Shown in pieces: positions 1 to 11,972 of a DNA stretch of 64,000 nucleotides. Position numbers and translations under genes: made by a program. Source of the stretch: Leuctra nigra (Eukaryota > Arthropoda > Insecta > Plecoptera > Leuctridae). The notes beneath the pieces were generated by a model that did not search any database, was not told the DNA's origin, and worked only from the letters and a program-made list of their open reading frames with translations. Position 1 is the first letter of the stretch; every line of letters starts with the position of its first letter. The stretch is from contig OW203770.1 in the NCBI GenBank assembly GCA_934045905.1, forward strand, positions 29,149,259 through 29,213,258, read 5' to 3'.

Positions 1-38
1 TCCACTTGAAGATTTTTGATTGTTTTCGTTTCTTTTAG

Positions 39-148
39 GAGATCTTCTGAGCTACTTGGACTGGACGCGCATGCCCAAGGAATTGCTGATTTCATTGGAT
101 GCAAAAGACACGAATTGTTCAAAATTACACTTCTACATGCAGAACTGA
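39..148 (+). CDS. Probable terminal coding exon of an unidentified gene (partial)
   Basis: A pyrimidine-rich acceptor (TTTCTTTTAG, ending at 38) opens a frame of two leftover bases plus 35 codons to a TGA at 146-148. The peptide begins DLLSYLDWTRMPKELL and ends KLHFYMQN. It has balanced composition and looks like protein rather than transposon remnant. An AATAAA at 397-402 would give a 3' UTR of about 250 bases. The rest of the gene lies left of the window. I do not recognise the family. Another frame after the same acceptor is also open for about 45 codons (to a TAA at 175-177), so the frame choice is inference. Confidence 0.4.
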
Positions 149-396
149 CACGATATAGATATTCAAATAATAATTAAACAATGTGATATAATTGAGTTGT
201 ACAGTCGTTTGGTTTTCTTGGTGGAGGTCACTTGAGTGTTTTAGCACTAATGCACTAGCAATGTTCGCAGGACAAAGCTGCATCCCTTTACAACTCACTC
301 AGTGATTTGCCATTACACGATATTTTCAATGCAATATTGTTATGTAAATGACGAAATTCTTAATTTGTGAATGTCACCCAAAAAATAATGACAAGT

Positions 397-402
397 AATA
401 AA
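397..402 (+). terminator. Polyadenylation signal AATAAA
   Basis: Canonical AATAAA about 250 bases after the stop of the putative terminal exon and about 120 bases before the first transposon, so it is well placed to end the upstream gene. Confidence 0.35.
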
Positions 403-519
403 ACATTTGTATGTATCTATTTGTTTGTTTATACATTGATACATTTAAACACTAAAAAATAAACTGAAAACCCACAAAGCCAAGTAATGGCTTGACTGCG
501 GGACAGAAATTAAATATTA

Positions 520-1436
520 TTGAGCGAGCGTAGCGAGCGTCACCACGGTACTCTTATGGCACTTTCTCTGTGTTTTTTTTTTTTTTTTTTTTTTTGTCCT
601 CACAGCCCAGGTTAAACAGCACATTCAATCGATCTGAAACTTTGCACATATGCTAACGTAATCTATGCTGTCCCTGGGATCGTTTTTGAACGGGCTCCTG
701 TGATAGGTTCAAGTTTAAAAAAAAATATCTTTCGATTGGTTGCTCCGATCAATTTGAAATTTAGCAAAGTCATTGCAACCAACATTGTACCCAATCATAC
801 AAAGTTTCAGCCAAATCCTCTTATTGGTTAAAATTTAAACAAATATTTCATATGATTTTTGAAATTTAAACTAGAACCGATTGAGCGATCAACTTAAAAC
901 TTTGCATGGTCATTGGGACCAACATTATCTGTATTTTTGACAATTTTCAGACTTATCTGTGTTTAAATCCACACGTTTTTCACATTTTACGGACATTTTG
1001 CGTGTTGGCTGTCAAATAACTCAAAAATGTTGATCACGGCTACTTCGACTCTTTATAGTTCCAAGGTAGTTAGAGCAGAAACTTTCAAACGTATGAAAAT
1101 GATATGACCGTTCAACAGATCGTCTAATATTGTGTAAGTACACACACTTTTATCATATGAGTGGTCCCAGGAATATTTTTTTTAAATAGATCCTATGATT
1201 TTTTAATATTAACAAGGAACGTTTTAATCAAAAAGGTTCAATCGATCAACTTAAACCTTTGCATGGTTATTGGGACTAATACTTCAGAAATATTTGGAGA
1301 TTTTTATACCTACAAGTCTGACGAATTTCAAGAATTATTGGCTTTTAATGATATTTTCGATAGACATAATTTCGGTTCGAGGTGTTGCGCGTGTCCGTGC
1401 TCGCTCATCAACGTGTTACACAGAGCGTTTTCCTAG
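520..1436 (+). mobile_element. Family A Helitron-like element, copy 1
   Basis: Non-autonomous element of 917 bp. The 5' end is TTGAGCGAGCGTAGCGAGCG. The 3' end has a CGCTC/GAGCG stem around a loop containing AACGCGTT, then TTTTC and a terminal CTAG. The host base before it is A and the one after is T, with no target duplication. A CTAG (CTRR) terminus about 10 nt after a hairpin and A|T insertion are Helitron hallmarks. The 5' end is TT rather than the canonical TC. No Rep/helicase coding is present. The interior holds a T-run at 571-594 and phrases repeated in every other copy. Confidence 0.7.
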
Positions 1437-1946
1437 TATAATGAACAAAAAAGTACATCCCGTACTCTTCAAATGAAAACTATAAAATATACAATAAACA
1501 ATATATAATAAACTAGGAAAACGCTCGGCGTAACGCGTTGATGAGCGAGCACCGACACGCACGACATCGCCAATCATAGCACGATCCATTCAATCAAAGA
1601 TAACTAACTATACATTATTTATTACCAATTTTCCTTGCAACTTTTCATAAACACTCTGGATCAATTAAATAACAGATTATTGTACTGATATTTTTCCATC
1701 AATCTCTTTGGACAGATATTCAAACACTTAAAACAGCAATAAGTCTGTAATTCTTGACCGATTGGGCTGGAAATGTGTAAAATATGATGTTATCTAGTCA
1801 AAACGTCGTTTTCATAACTGTGCAACACAATCCATATCGTAAAATAAATTATTTTAGATAAGGTATACCTATACCTATGTATATGAAATACCTACATTAC
1901 ATTTTGACTACATTATGTATTGCAATATGATCAACTAAGAAAAGAA

Positions 1947-3271
1947 TCTAGTGGAGCGGTCGCTCCACCCAGCCAAGTCGTACTATACACTCACACTCAC
2001 TCAACATACCGTAAATGCCTAATAAACTGAGGAGCAGACCAAACACTTTTACTGTAAGCAACAACATGGCATTTTCGGCCTACTGGATCTCAAAATTGGG
2101 AAATCTCACATTGTTGCGAAATAACTTAATTTCGAGCTATGGCCCACCTGACAACATATACTAAATTTGGGAACAATAGGTAATGCCATTTGTGGGCTAG
2201 AGGGCCGTGAAAACAGTGAAATTACACCCCTTTTAAAACCTATCTTCATCTGATGATGATATCACGAAACACCGCAATCACCGCCACAGCCTAAACGGCT
2301 TAACCGATCGACTTGAAATTTTTACCACATGTGCACTATTGGCGTCCGAGGTGCCTTTTTATAAAACCAACCGGAAGGCGCCATTTTGAAACCGGAAGTG
2401 ACGTCATATCTCGAAAACGACTACACCGATCGGAATAAAACTATCGCCAAATGATTCAGACGGTCATCTTTATGGAATATCAATAGTCAAAATATACATT
2501 TACCATTACCGAAACCGGAAATGACGTCATAAAAATGAAGAATCAGACTTGAATTAACTCTTACTACAATAACTACAAATTCAGAAGGCTTATAATGATA
2601 CATAACATTTATAGAAATAAATTCTAGGTGTCTGTAATTTCAGCCGCCATTATGAAAACCGGAAGTGATGCCATATCTCGAAAACGGCTGGACCTATTGG
2701 AACAATGCTTTCGCAATTCTTCATGGAATATCAAAACAAGCTTATATTTAGCCCCAAACACATTTTTTCGTAGTAACCAATTCGGAAATGGCCTATTTTT
2801 TTAAAGGAATTAGTCATTGTTGCTCCGATATGTGTTAAAAGTTGTGTAAATAAACTAAAAAAACTAGTGATATCCCCATAAAAAACACTCCGTGTAAAAA
2901 TACCAGCCAAGTCTCTTCAACTTAAAAAAAAATGAAATCTAAAAATTCTGCACCGAAAAGTAGTGATATCAAAAAATTAGCCAAGTCAAAACTTTATTTG
3001 AAAATCAAAAAATACTTGGCGCATCGTTTTTTTTAGGGCATTATAGGTATACTATGTATATGTATATTTCATGTATAATTTATAATTGGCTTATACTTCC
3101 AAGCTATTTATGTACACGATGCGCCAAGTATTTTTTGATTTTCAAATAAAGTTTTGACTTGGCTAATTTTTTGATATCACTACTTTTCAGTGCAGAATTT
3201 TTAGATTTCATTTTTTTTTTAAGTTGAAGAGACTTGGCTGGTATTTTTACACGGAGTGTATTTTTATATGG
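1947..3271 (-). mobile_element. Family C Helitron-like element, copy 1 (nested in family A)
   Basis: Read on the minus strand it starts with a palindrome of about 400 bp (arms 3116-3271 and 2872-3027). It continues with a body carrying TGACGTCA/CCGGAAGT blocks and ends with GTGGAGCGACCGCTCCAC followed by TAGA at 1947. The 3' structure is an 8-bp stem with a 2-nt loop. No transposase or Rep coding is visible. It has the same layout as the copies at 14478-16833 and 57670-59025. Confidence 0.6.
2872..3271. repeat. Long near-perfect palindrome (5' module of family C)
   Basis: The two arms of about 155 bp are inverted copies. One starts ATAAAAAACACTCCGTGTAA and runs to CTTGGCGCATCG. The other runs from CGATGCGCCAAG to CACGGAGTG. 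The loop is about 90 nt. A transcript through it could fold into a long hairpin. Confidence 0.75.
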
Positions 3272-4335
3272 ATCTGTCTTACTTGATATTGAGAATAGCC
3301 ATCTATAAACTTTGCTTTGCTACATAGAGCAACCCAGAATGCAGTGGAATTTCTGTTTTGAAATGTCATTTCTGACAGTTATTAAAACTGTCAATAAGTG
3401 CATCTATGTTCTTGACTGGTAGGGCTGAAAATTTGTAAAATAAGAGACTATGTTGGTCTGAACGACCATGCAAAATATGAGTTTGATTGATCAGATGAAT
3501 CGAAGACCATTTGATAGGTCAAATGGTGGTGTGGCTATAGGCCGTTTTAAATTAAGTATACAAATGAAAAATATTGGTGCCAATCCTTGCTAAGTTTTAA
3601 GTTGATCGATTAAACCTTTATGATTGAACGGTTCCTTGTTAATTTTAAAAAATCACAGGATTTCGTTCAAAAAATATACCTGGGACCACCCATATGATAT
3701 GATATGTAGTGTGTGTACACAATATCAGATCAATCTGTTGAACGGTCATTATTAGTTTCATATCGTTTAAAACTTTCTGCTCTAACTACCTTGCCTTGTA
3801 GATTCGAAGTCGCCGTGAATTTGACAGCCAACACGCAAAATGTCCCTAAAATGACAAAAACTTTTGAAAATAACGACAGATTAGAGTGAAAATTGGCAAA
3901 AATACCTTAAATGTTGGTACCAATGACCATGCGAAGTTTTTAGTTGGTCGGTCAATCGGTTCTAGTTTAAATTTCAAAAATCACAGGAAAAATGGTTTCA
4001 AATTTGAACCAATTGGAGGATTTGGCTGAATTTTTTTTTGATTGGGTACAATGTTGGTTGCAATGACTTTGCTAAATTTCAAATTGAGGGAACCAACCAA
4101 TCGAAAGATAATTTTTATAAAATTTGAACCAATCACAGGATCTCGTTCAGAAAAGATCCCAGGGATCGCATAGATTACGTTAGTATGTGTACAAAATTTC
4201 AGATCGATTGGTTGTGCGGTTTGACCTGGGCAGTGCAGGCAAAAAAAAAAAAAAAAAAAAAAAAAAAACACACAGAGAAAGTGCCATAACAGTACCGTGG
4301 TGACGCTCGCTACGCTCGCTCAATAATACGTAATA

Positions 4336-4518
4336 GACCACATTTTAAATTATCTAGATAGCTCTGCTTTTCAAAAAATTTCATATGCAGTACCGTGATC
4401 CTAATATCTATTAGTGTTTTTCAACAATGGATAATAACATGAATAGATATGAGGATCACGGTACTGCATATGACATTTTTTGAAAAGCAGAGCTAACTAG
4501 ATAATTTAAAATGTGGTC
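4336..4518. mobile_element. Short palindromic MITE with TA target duplication
   Basis: 183-bp element made of two inverted arms of about 80 bp (GACCACATTTTAAATTATCT and its complement) around a loop of about 25 nt. It is flanked on both sides by TA (4334-4335 and 4519-4520), as for the Tc1/mariner superfamily. No coding capacity. Confidence 0.6.
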
Positions 4519-4631
4519 TATACATGCATAAGTCCTTCAACAACAAACTTAAAAAACAGATCATAAACTATGAAATACTACTCTCCTCAAGAAGCCATTT
4601 TTGAGTGGCTTCATATCTGAATCTCTATTAA

Positions 4632-5574
4632 CCCTTTATAGGGCAAGACTCTGGCGATTCTAGGATTTGTACCAAATTAATTTTGGGCATAGGATATGGG
4701 TACAGCATTATTGGAAAAATACAAAAACTTTTTTTTTATTATTTTGGAAAATTTGGGGTGGTAAATTATTATACCAGTGCTCGATTAGCACACCTAACAT
4801 TCTTGACATTAAAAATATTAATTAATTTAAAAATTATGTAGGCTTATGACGTCATCATCTTCAAGCATTTCATAAACGTTTCATGAGTTTGGATCAACGG
4901 TTTTGGCTTGCCTTTGAGTAATAAACATGAGAAAACGGTTCCGACAAAAGTGAGGTTATACCCGTGGCAAATGGCAGTTTTTGGGCTGCTACATAATAAA
5001 ATAGCCATAACATGTTTTGCTCATTCAGTAGAGTATGATACCATTTTTTATATGAAATTTTATAAGCAAAGCAATATGTGTGCGTTGTAATATATTTAAA
5101 TTTGCCACGTTACACTAGTAAAGAAAATTATTGAAAATATGTCATGAAATCGTGGAACCGCCCATTATTGATGAAGGCGCGACTTCAAAATAATTTTTTA
5201 TACATTTTCAACCAATATAGAGGCTTCAAATTTTAAATACAGATGAAATATTTACTTATCTTGATATATATCCCAAATAGTGCATTTATTAGACAGATTT
5301 GTAGACACCAGGAATTAATTTCTGAATACACTTTAGCACATGTCAGCCAACAAAGTTGACAGGTGGTCATTGGTATAATAATTTACCCCGTCATAGTTAT
5401 TTCTACATTTACTGCAGCGCCACATGTCTGAGCATGTGCCAACCAATGGCAATAAGGCGGGAGAATTAAAACTGAAAGTTATTCATAAGGTGGTAAGATA
5501 ATATACCAAGGAACGATTAGCTCAGATTTTTTTTTTGTAAGTGGTAAACTATGCTACCAGTAACCTATAAAGGG
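4632..5574. mobile_element. piggyBac-like non-autonomous element
   Basis: Ends are CCCTTTATAGG and its inverted copy CCTATAAAGGG. Both are flanked by TTAA (4628-4631 and 5575-5578), which is the piggyBac signature of a CCC-type terminus and TTAA duplication. The 943-bp interior has no transposase. Subterminal motifs recur (GGTGGTAA followed by TATACCA and a CGATTAG word) near both ends and are candidate transposase-binding sites. Confidence 0.7.
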
Positions 5575-5578
5575 TTAA

Positions 5579-6459
5579 ATCCATTGAAAGCATTTGGCAA
5601 TATATTAAAAAAGTGAGTCCAAAAGAATTTATCACAGCATTTGACGTTACAAATGTATCTGTGTTTCTTGTCTCATATGAATGCTGTGATGAATTATTAT
5701 GCTCAGCTTCAAAATAGTTACATAAAATAAACATATAAAAATGTAGTTCTTGCGTTGTAAGCCACCCGCAGCTTTAATTGTTTTCATATATTATATTCCA
5801 AATAGATCCTCATGCCAATATGCCATAGTTGATCAGCGATTCAATTAATACAGGCCGAATACATTATAATTTTAAAAATGTTGATACTAACAAAATTGGT
5901 TTTAATGTGCGAATACTGAACCTGCCTGATCTAAGCTTTATAGATATTATTACATACCTTTATCAATGTGCCGATCCCATTTAAACGAGTGATCAATTAT
6001 TTCTCCCAGATAGATCAAACACATTGGATACTACCTAGTGAGGGCTGTTAGCACATACATTTTCTAAAATAGTGCAAAATGTGATACTAATTTTTCCTTT
6101 GGCAGTCTTATAGGAAATTTTCCGCTCTTTCATAATTTCGATATCCTCAAAAAATCGGGCGGCTATTTTGGGCCCCAGGGCTGTCCAAAGTGCCAAAAAG
6201 TGTGTATTTCAGTGAATTTATAAAACTTTTGTAAATTTATTGTTCTTGTATAATAAACAAAGTGTCAGGAACGTAAGATAAAAAAAAAAAAATTCTAGGC
6301 CTACCGAAAGTTGTATTTATTTAAGAAACTAAGATGTCGGCGAGTAAGCTCTAAAATAGCCGCCATTATCAGGGAATTCGTGTTTCAAGGTTGCAGTTGC
6401 TTATGTATGTTCATATTATGGACTTTTAACTTAAAAATCTATGGGTCACGAAATTAACC
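5579..6459. other. No gene recognised
   Basis: AT-rich sequence with scattered stops in all frames. I see no convincing splice-bounded exon or transposon end. Short GCCGCCATT and A-run words resemble transposon debris. Confidence 0.4.
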
Positions 6460-6851
6460 CTTTGGGGGGGTGGGGGGTGGAGCCCTAAAGGTTTCGATGT
6501 GTATACAATAGCCCACACTAGCTAGATAAAAATGGTTCCATGCACATACTAAAGAAAATGTGATCTCTTCAAAAAAAAAACGAGAACTCAAAATAATGCC
6601 GCCATCTTGGATAAAAAGAGCTTATATTTATTTTTTTGTCAATTTCAGTACGTTCTCCATACAATACGAAAAAGTTTATTTGACATAAAATATAGCACTA
6701 ATTCTAATAAAGACATTTGTAATTTGCATATTCTATGTATCTCCAACCGTTCTCCCTAAAACTTCATTTGTGTGTTGATAAAATGTCACAAGATAGGGAT
6801 TTTAACATGTAATTTTAGTTAAATTTCCTCTTCCTGATAAGTTTGGTATTA

Positions 6852-7662
6852 TATTAAATGAATTACTTTCCTTTGGACAGGACACAAACTTTATTTTTTA
6901 TTATAAATTGCACAATATTTCGGCCACTGTCTGCGGCCTTCTTCAAGTGTATGTAACAATTATTGAAAATTTGACAGGTATAAAACATTATGAGGATGTT
7001 TTATAATGTGAGGGTGTTTATGTAGGAGAAACGAAGAGACCGGTATCGATTAGAGTAAAGGAGCATAAGGCTAACTGGAAAAAGAAGAGATCAAATCCAC
7101 TTGAAAGCCAGATCAGTTCGCTACTTGTTGAACATTCTTTGGAATTGTTTCACAACATAGAATGGGGAAAAATAGGAAAGATATGGAAAGAAGAAAGGTG
7201 GGCTAGGAGAAGGTTTAAGGAGGCGGCTACGATGGAGGTATTGAGAAGAGAAGGAATCAAGACAATAAGCCAACCGAGCTACGAGTTCAACGTCATTTGG
7301 ACAAGAACAGTTAAAGATCAGATAATGAGAAGATGGCAAAGTGTGAAAAGTAGTTAAGTGGAAGAAAAGTAATAGAACAAACAAAATTTTGATGTCAATT
7401 TTTAGAACGTATTAGTTTAGGATTAGAAATGTCAACCTATTTATTGGCTTATCTTTTGTTTGAAGTCTTTGATTTTTGATAAGCCTAATGGATTGTGATT
7501 TGTTTGTCTTTTTTAATCATAATGTTTTATACCTGTCAATTTTTCAATAATTGTTACATACACTTGAAGAAGGCCGCAGACAGTGGCCGAAATATTGTGC
7601 AATTTATAATAAAAAATAAGGTTTATGTCCTGTCCAAAGGAAAGTAATTCATTTAATGTAAT
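6852..7662 (+). mobile_element. Penelope-like retroelement fragment
   Basis: A GIY-YIG coding piece is enclosed by arms of about 115 bp in inverted orientation (6852-6978 and 7540-7662). Each arm carries the word GAAGAAGGCCGCAGACAGTG followed by GCCGAAATATT. Penelope-like elements encode RT plus a GIY-YIG nuclease and typically end in partly inverted terminal copies, so the structure fits a 5'-truncated insertion. The reverse transcriptase part is absent. Confidence 0.6.
7013..7357 (+). pseudogene. GIY-YIG endonuclease C-terminal fragment of a Penelope-like element
   Basis: The frame reads GVYVGETKRPVSIRVKEHKA and then about 95 more residues rich in K, R and W, to a TAA at 7355-7357. GVYVGETKR matches the GIY-YIG core. 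The following R and KEH fit the conserved arginine and helix seen in Penelope endonucleases. There is no upstream RT domain, and a stop lies a few codons before the fragment. It is therefore a truncated remnant, not a functional gene. In full elements this domain nicks target DNA for target-primed reverse transcription. Confidence 0.6.
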
Positions 7663-8129
7663 TTTAGTTCAGGAGGCGGTGACTCAATACCTTTGCAGTG
7701 AACAAGGGATGAACAAAGTAGCCAATTTATCATCATTTTTCAACTGCTGTGCGCAAAATAACGAAATATAAACGCGTCTCATCCAAGATGGCGGCATAAT
7801 TTTGGGATCTCGTGATTTTTTTCGAACAGAGCACAGTTTTATTAGTGTGTGCAAGAAATTATTAGTCTCTATCTACTAAGGATTATTTTACACACATCGA
7901 AACCTTTAGGTCTCCACCCCCCACCCCCCAAACCACCACCACTCGCAAAACACACATTGTATCAGCTTCAGAAACTAAGCCAAGCTTTTAAACCATCTGA
8001 AATTGTTAGTATTTAAATCTTTAGGGGATGCTTTAATTGATAAACCCCAATTTAACCTTGGGTACATTATTTTGGATACAAATGTATGAGTTTTATATAA
8101 AAATTGTAGTTTCGTTGAGAAATGTATTA

Positions 8130-8515
8130 AGGGGAAGGATCAGCCAATAAAATCGTATTTTCAAGTTTGTGACCTCTCGTTGAAGATAGACTATAAGTTG
8201 AAACGACAAAGTTGTGGAGAATTTAATGCCCTTTAGAATGCATCAACCCCGATTTTGAAATTATGCTATCTCCTAGATGTTATGAATGGATTTCAATTTC
8301 AGAATTTCGCTGATGTATAGAAATTCAGCTTAATATGAAACTTTCACACAAACATAACCTCTCATAACTTCTAGGAGATAAGATATTTATTAAAATAAAA
8401 GTGGCCCATGATTCTTAGAGAGCATTAAATTCTCTACAAATTTGTCGCTTTAACCTATAGATAGTCTATCTTCAAAGAGACGGTCACAAACTTGAAAATG
8501 GCGGACATAGCCGGA
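8130..8515. repeat. Foldback inverted repeat
   Basis: The left arm (about 8138-8290, containing TTTTCAAGTTTGTGACC and GACTATAAGTTGAAACGACA) is repeated inverted at about 8345-8505 (ends GGTCACAAACTTGAAAATGG). The arms are diverged, with a loop of about 60 nt. No coding. Confidence 0.6.
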
Positions 8516-8820
8516 ATTGCACATTTTACAACTTTATAGTGTAGACCACATATGTATACACCTACCTGCATTTTTTTTTAAATTTTAAAATGCATTATAG
8601 ATATCTTAAGGACGAATGCTAATCAAATATTAACATTATATTTGCATTTTTGGGGGTGTTCCATAATCTTTTTGGGGTTGTTCCGTCAAGAATATTGTCG
8701 GGAATTTTGGTACATAATAAACTTTGAACAGTTGTTGACACGTGGTAAAAAAATTCAGCCTGATATACCAAAGGTGAAGCACATTTTTAAATATTGCCTT
8801 TACTGTCCTCGCCTATAAAT

Positions 8821-8846
8821 GCTATATATATATATATATATATATT
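8821..8846. repeat. (TA)n microsatellite
   Basis: Thirteen TA steps in a row. Confidence 0.9.
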
Positions 8847-8869
8847 AGTTATCGCTAAATACTATATAT

Positions 8870-9163
8870 CAGTTATTTAATATAATTTTAGAGGTTGTGG
8901 TGCAAAATTTAAAAATTATGAGAAAATGTAAAGCATAATTAGTGTAATTTTTCTGCATTGTCAGAATTAAAAAAATTGATTTTTGGGGGTGTGTTTTGCA
9001 GGTTTTACACTTTTAAAATTGAATAACTTATTAGGGGTTGGGGTGCAAAATTCAAAAATGGGGTTTAAAAATTGTGCATAATTGGTGAAAAACTCCTGCG
9101 CAGTCATATTGAAAAAATTCGATATTAGGGGGGCTGGTGTTAAGTTTCCCCCCACACTTATAA
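8870..9163. repeat. Diverged ~140-bp tandem units, left part
   Basis: Two units share GGTTGTGGTGCAAAATT, GTGCATAATTGGTG, CTGCG...GTCAGAATT and a G-run. The array continues at 11022-11310 after an inserted family A element. Confidence 0.6.
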
Positions 9164-11021
9164 CTAGGAAAACGCTCAGTGTAACGCGTTGATGAGCGAG
9201 CACGGGTACGTGCAAATTCTCGAACCGGAAATGCGTACACAACGCACAGAAAACATATACATCCATATGGAATTGATTATGATATCAACTTAAAAGTGTA
9301 TGCTTTTCATCGAAACTTTAAAATAGCATCTAAGCACCTGGTTCATAAAGCAAATCAGAATCAATTTTCAATTGGCACTGGAAAACATTCATTTCGATAC
9401 TTCATTACTGACAGATATTAAAAATGTAAATAACTTCATACGTTCTTAACTGATTGGGATGAAATTTTGTAAAATAAGAGACAATATTGGTCTTAACGTG
9501 GCTCAACCGATCGAACATTCCAAAATATTTATTTTTTGAAATTACCGTCATGAATTACTTTTTCCAACATTTGAACTCTATTTAAGTATAAACAAATCAT
9601 AAAATGTCATTTAACTTGCAGCTCCTGTCTTACAGAGAGGTTTAAAATTATTGCCTTCCGAGAATGAACAAAACTTTAACACAGGAGGTATAGGAAAATC
9701 ATTGCGTTTTTGGCTTATAACTTCTAAAATAGCACACGTTGGTATTGTTTTCAATTTTTTCCCTAATAGGATATCCATATATATACCAGAAAAAAAGTTT
9801 TTTATCAAAGTTAGGACTACATAAAAATTAGATCTTCATTATTAGCCTAAATGTGACACAATTTTACTTGTCTACCATAAGATAACATGGGGAAGAAAAC
9901 TCAATTTATCTCAAAAACTAGACACGAGAAGTGTTTAATTTTTTCAGGGATTGTGTATTGCATGATTATCAATAAGTAGACAAAAAATTATGAAAATCTG
10001 AGACCATGCCCGATTGGATGAGCCACCTTAATGATCATGCAAAATATGAGTTTGATCAGAATTATCGAAGACCGTTTTCATTTTTCAGCCTATCAGGAGA
10101 TATTTATTTAAATTTTAACCAATGAATCTGAGTAACGCGTTGATGAGCGAGCACGGATACGCGCAACACCTCGAACCGAAATTCTGTCTATCGAAAATGT
10201 CATTAAAAGCCAATAATTCTAAAATTTCGCCACAGATTTGTATAGAAATCTCAAAACATTCCTAAAATATTGGTCCAAATAACCATGCAAAGCTTTAAGT
10301 TGATCAATTGAACCTTTATGATTGAACTGTTCCGTGTTAATTTTCAAAAATCACAGGATCTCCTTCAAAAAATATACCTGAGACCACTCATATGATATAA
10401 GTGTGTCTACACAATATCAGATCGACTGTTGAACGGTCATTATCAGTTTCATTTGCGTTTGAAAGTTTCTGCTCTAACTACCTTGCCTTGAACTGAAGAG
10501 TCGAAGTCGCCGTGAATTTGACAGCCAACACGCTAATAGTCCGTAAAATGTCAATAACGTTTGGATTTAAACACAGATTAGTATGAAAATTGTCAAAAAT
10601 GCAGATAATGTTGGACCCAACCATCATGCGAAGTTATAAGTTGATCGTTCAATCGGTTATAGTTTAAATTTCTAAAAACACAGGAAAGATGGTTTTAAAT
10701 TTTAACCAATGGGAGGATTTGGCTGAAACTTTGTTTGATTGGGTACAATGTTGGGGGTAATGACTTGTCAAAATTTCAATTTGATCAAAACAACCAATCG
10801 AAAGTTAATTTTTTTTAAATTTGAACCAATCAATGGATTTCAAAAAAATTAGGGTCTGCAACAATCAGAAATGTTACGTACATGTGTGCAAAATTTCAGC
10901 TCGATCGAAGAAAAACTCTGACCTGTATATCGTCAGTAACAGAAAAAAAAAAAAAAAACAAAAAAAAAACAGAGGTCCGTGCCAAAAGAGCCAAATGGAG
11001 ACGCTCGCTTCGCTCGCTCAA
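9164..11021 (-). mobile_element. Family A Helitron-like element, copy 3 (composite)
   Basis: 3' end CTAGGAAAACGCTC at 9164 on the + strand and 5' end CGCTCGCTCAA at 11021. Element-strand flanks are A|T, with no duplication. A second, truncated 3' end (GTAACGCGTTGATGAGCGAG) lies inside at about 10133, so this is a composite of two family members. The insertion splits the ~140-bp tandem array on either side. Confidence 0.6.
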
Positions 11022-11310
11022 TTATTGAATAACTTTTTAGGGGTTGTGGTGCAAAATTCAAATTTGGTGGTGCAAAATGGTGCATAATTGGTGCAAAATT
11101 CCTGCGGTGTCAGAATTCAAAAATTCGAAATTTGGGGGGCTGGCGTTAAGTTGGCCCCCCCACTTTGAACATTGAATAACTTTTTAGGGGTTGTGGTGCA
11201 AAATTCTAATTTGGTGGTGCAAAATGGTGCATAATTGGTGCAAAATTCCTGCGTTGAAAAAAATTAAAATTTCGACATTGGGGGGGGGGGGCAACTTAAC
11301 GCACCCTAAA
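11022..11310. repeat. Diverged ~140-bp tandem units, right part
   Basis: Two further units with GAATAACTTTTTAGGGG, GGTGCAAAATGGTGCATAAT and a G-run continue the array interrupted by the family A element. Confidence 0.6.
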
Positions 11311-11700
11311 AAAATATATAGGTAAATTTTGACATATATTTCAGATCAAGCGTGAACATATCAGTAAAGTGTCAAATAACGCTTGATGTTCATTACAGAT
11401 TAGTCAAAAAACACATTTAATGCTAGTCCCAATGACCATGCAAGATTTGCACACAGAGTTTCGTTCATCCCCATTGCCAAGCCTTATACACCCTAGAAAT
11501 CAAGATTTCGATGAAACCAATAGACGGATTTGGCTGGAAAAAATTTGCAATATGCCATGAATATTTATAATTTTTTTGTGAAGAAAAAACTTGCTCCATG
11601 ACTTTGTTTGAAATTTTCTGCAAAAATCACAGATAAACAAAACAACATGGAGATTTGAGACATAAGTTTCAAGTGGAGACGCTCGCTGCGCTCACTTGAT
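11311..11700 (-). mobile_element. Degenerate family A fragment
   Basis: It ends with GTGGAGACGCTCGCTGCGCT followed by CACTTGA, a mutated version of the family A 5' terminus. The preceding sequence carries weak family A phrases. No 3' end is found. Confidence 0.4.
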
Positions 11701-11972
11701 TATGACGTTCATAACTTATAAACGCATTGTTCGACAACTTTTAGGTCAAAATATCGAATAAATGTTTGCAAAAGTGAAATCAACCTCAATTTTCTTTCTT
11801 GAATATTATTAGTAAACTAGGGAGAATCGAACGGCAAGACTTCCGCTTACGAAATTAAGTCAAGATTTGGTTTGGAATTTTAACGTCAGGTATTGCAATT
11901 AGCAAATATGTTTCAATGAAACCCATTATCATGGCAAGCTCCATCATTGGAAGAGATACATTTAACATCTAA

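Larger units (their letters stand above)
1513..4323 (-). mobile_element. Family A Helitron-like element, copy 2, interrupted by a family C element
   Basis: Inverted relative to copy 1 and separated from it by only 76 bp, so the two lie 3' end to 3' end. The 3' CTAG is at 1513-1516 and the 5' GCTCGCTCAA end is at 4314-4323. Flanks again read A|T on the element strand. A family C element (1947-3271) sits inside it. The part after the nested element matches the copy at 34499-35371 (subtype with GCGCAACATCGCCAATC-like 3' sequence). Confidence 0.65.
6460..7945. repeat. Inverted-repeat arms bracketing a Penelope-like fragment
   Basis: A left arm near 6460-6615 (G-rich tract, AAAGGTTTCGATGTG, ending GCCGCCATCTTGGAT) is repeated in inverted orientation near 7785-7940 (ATCCAAGATGGCGGCAT ... 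CACATCGAAACCTTTAGG, C-rich tract). The arms are diverged. They look like the ends of an older foldback into which the Penelope-like piece inserted. Confidence 0.5.
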
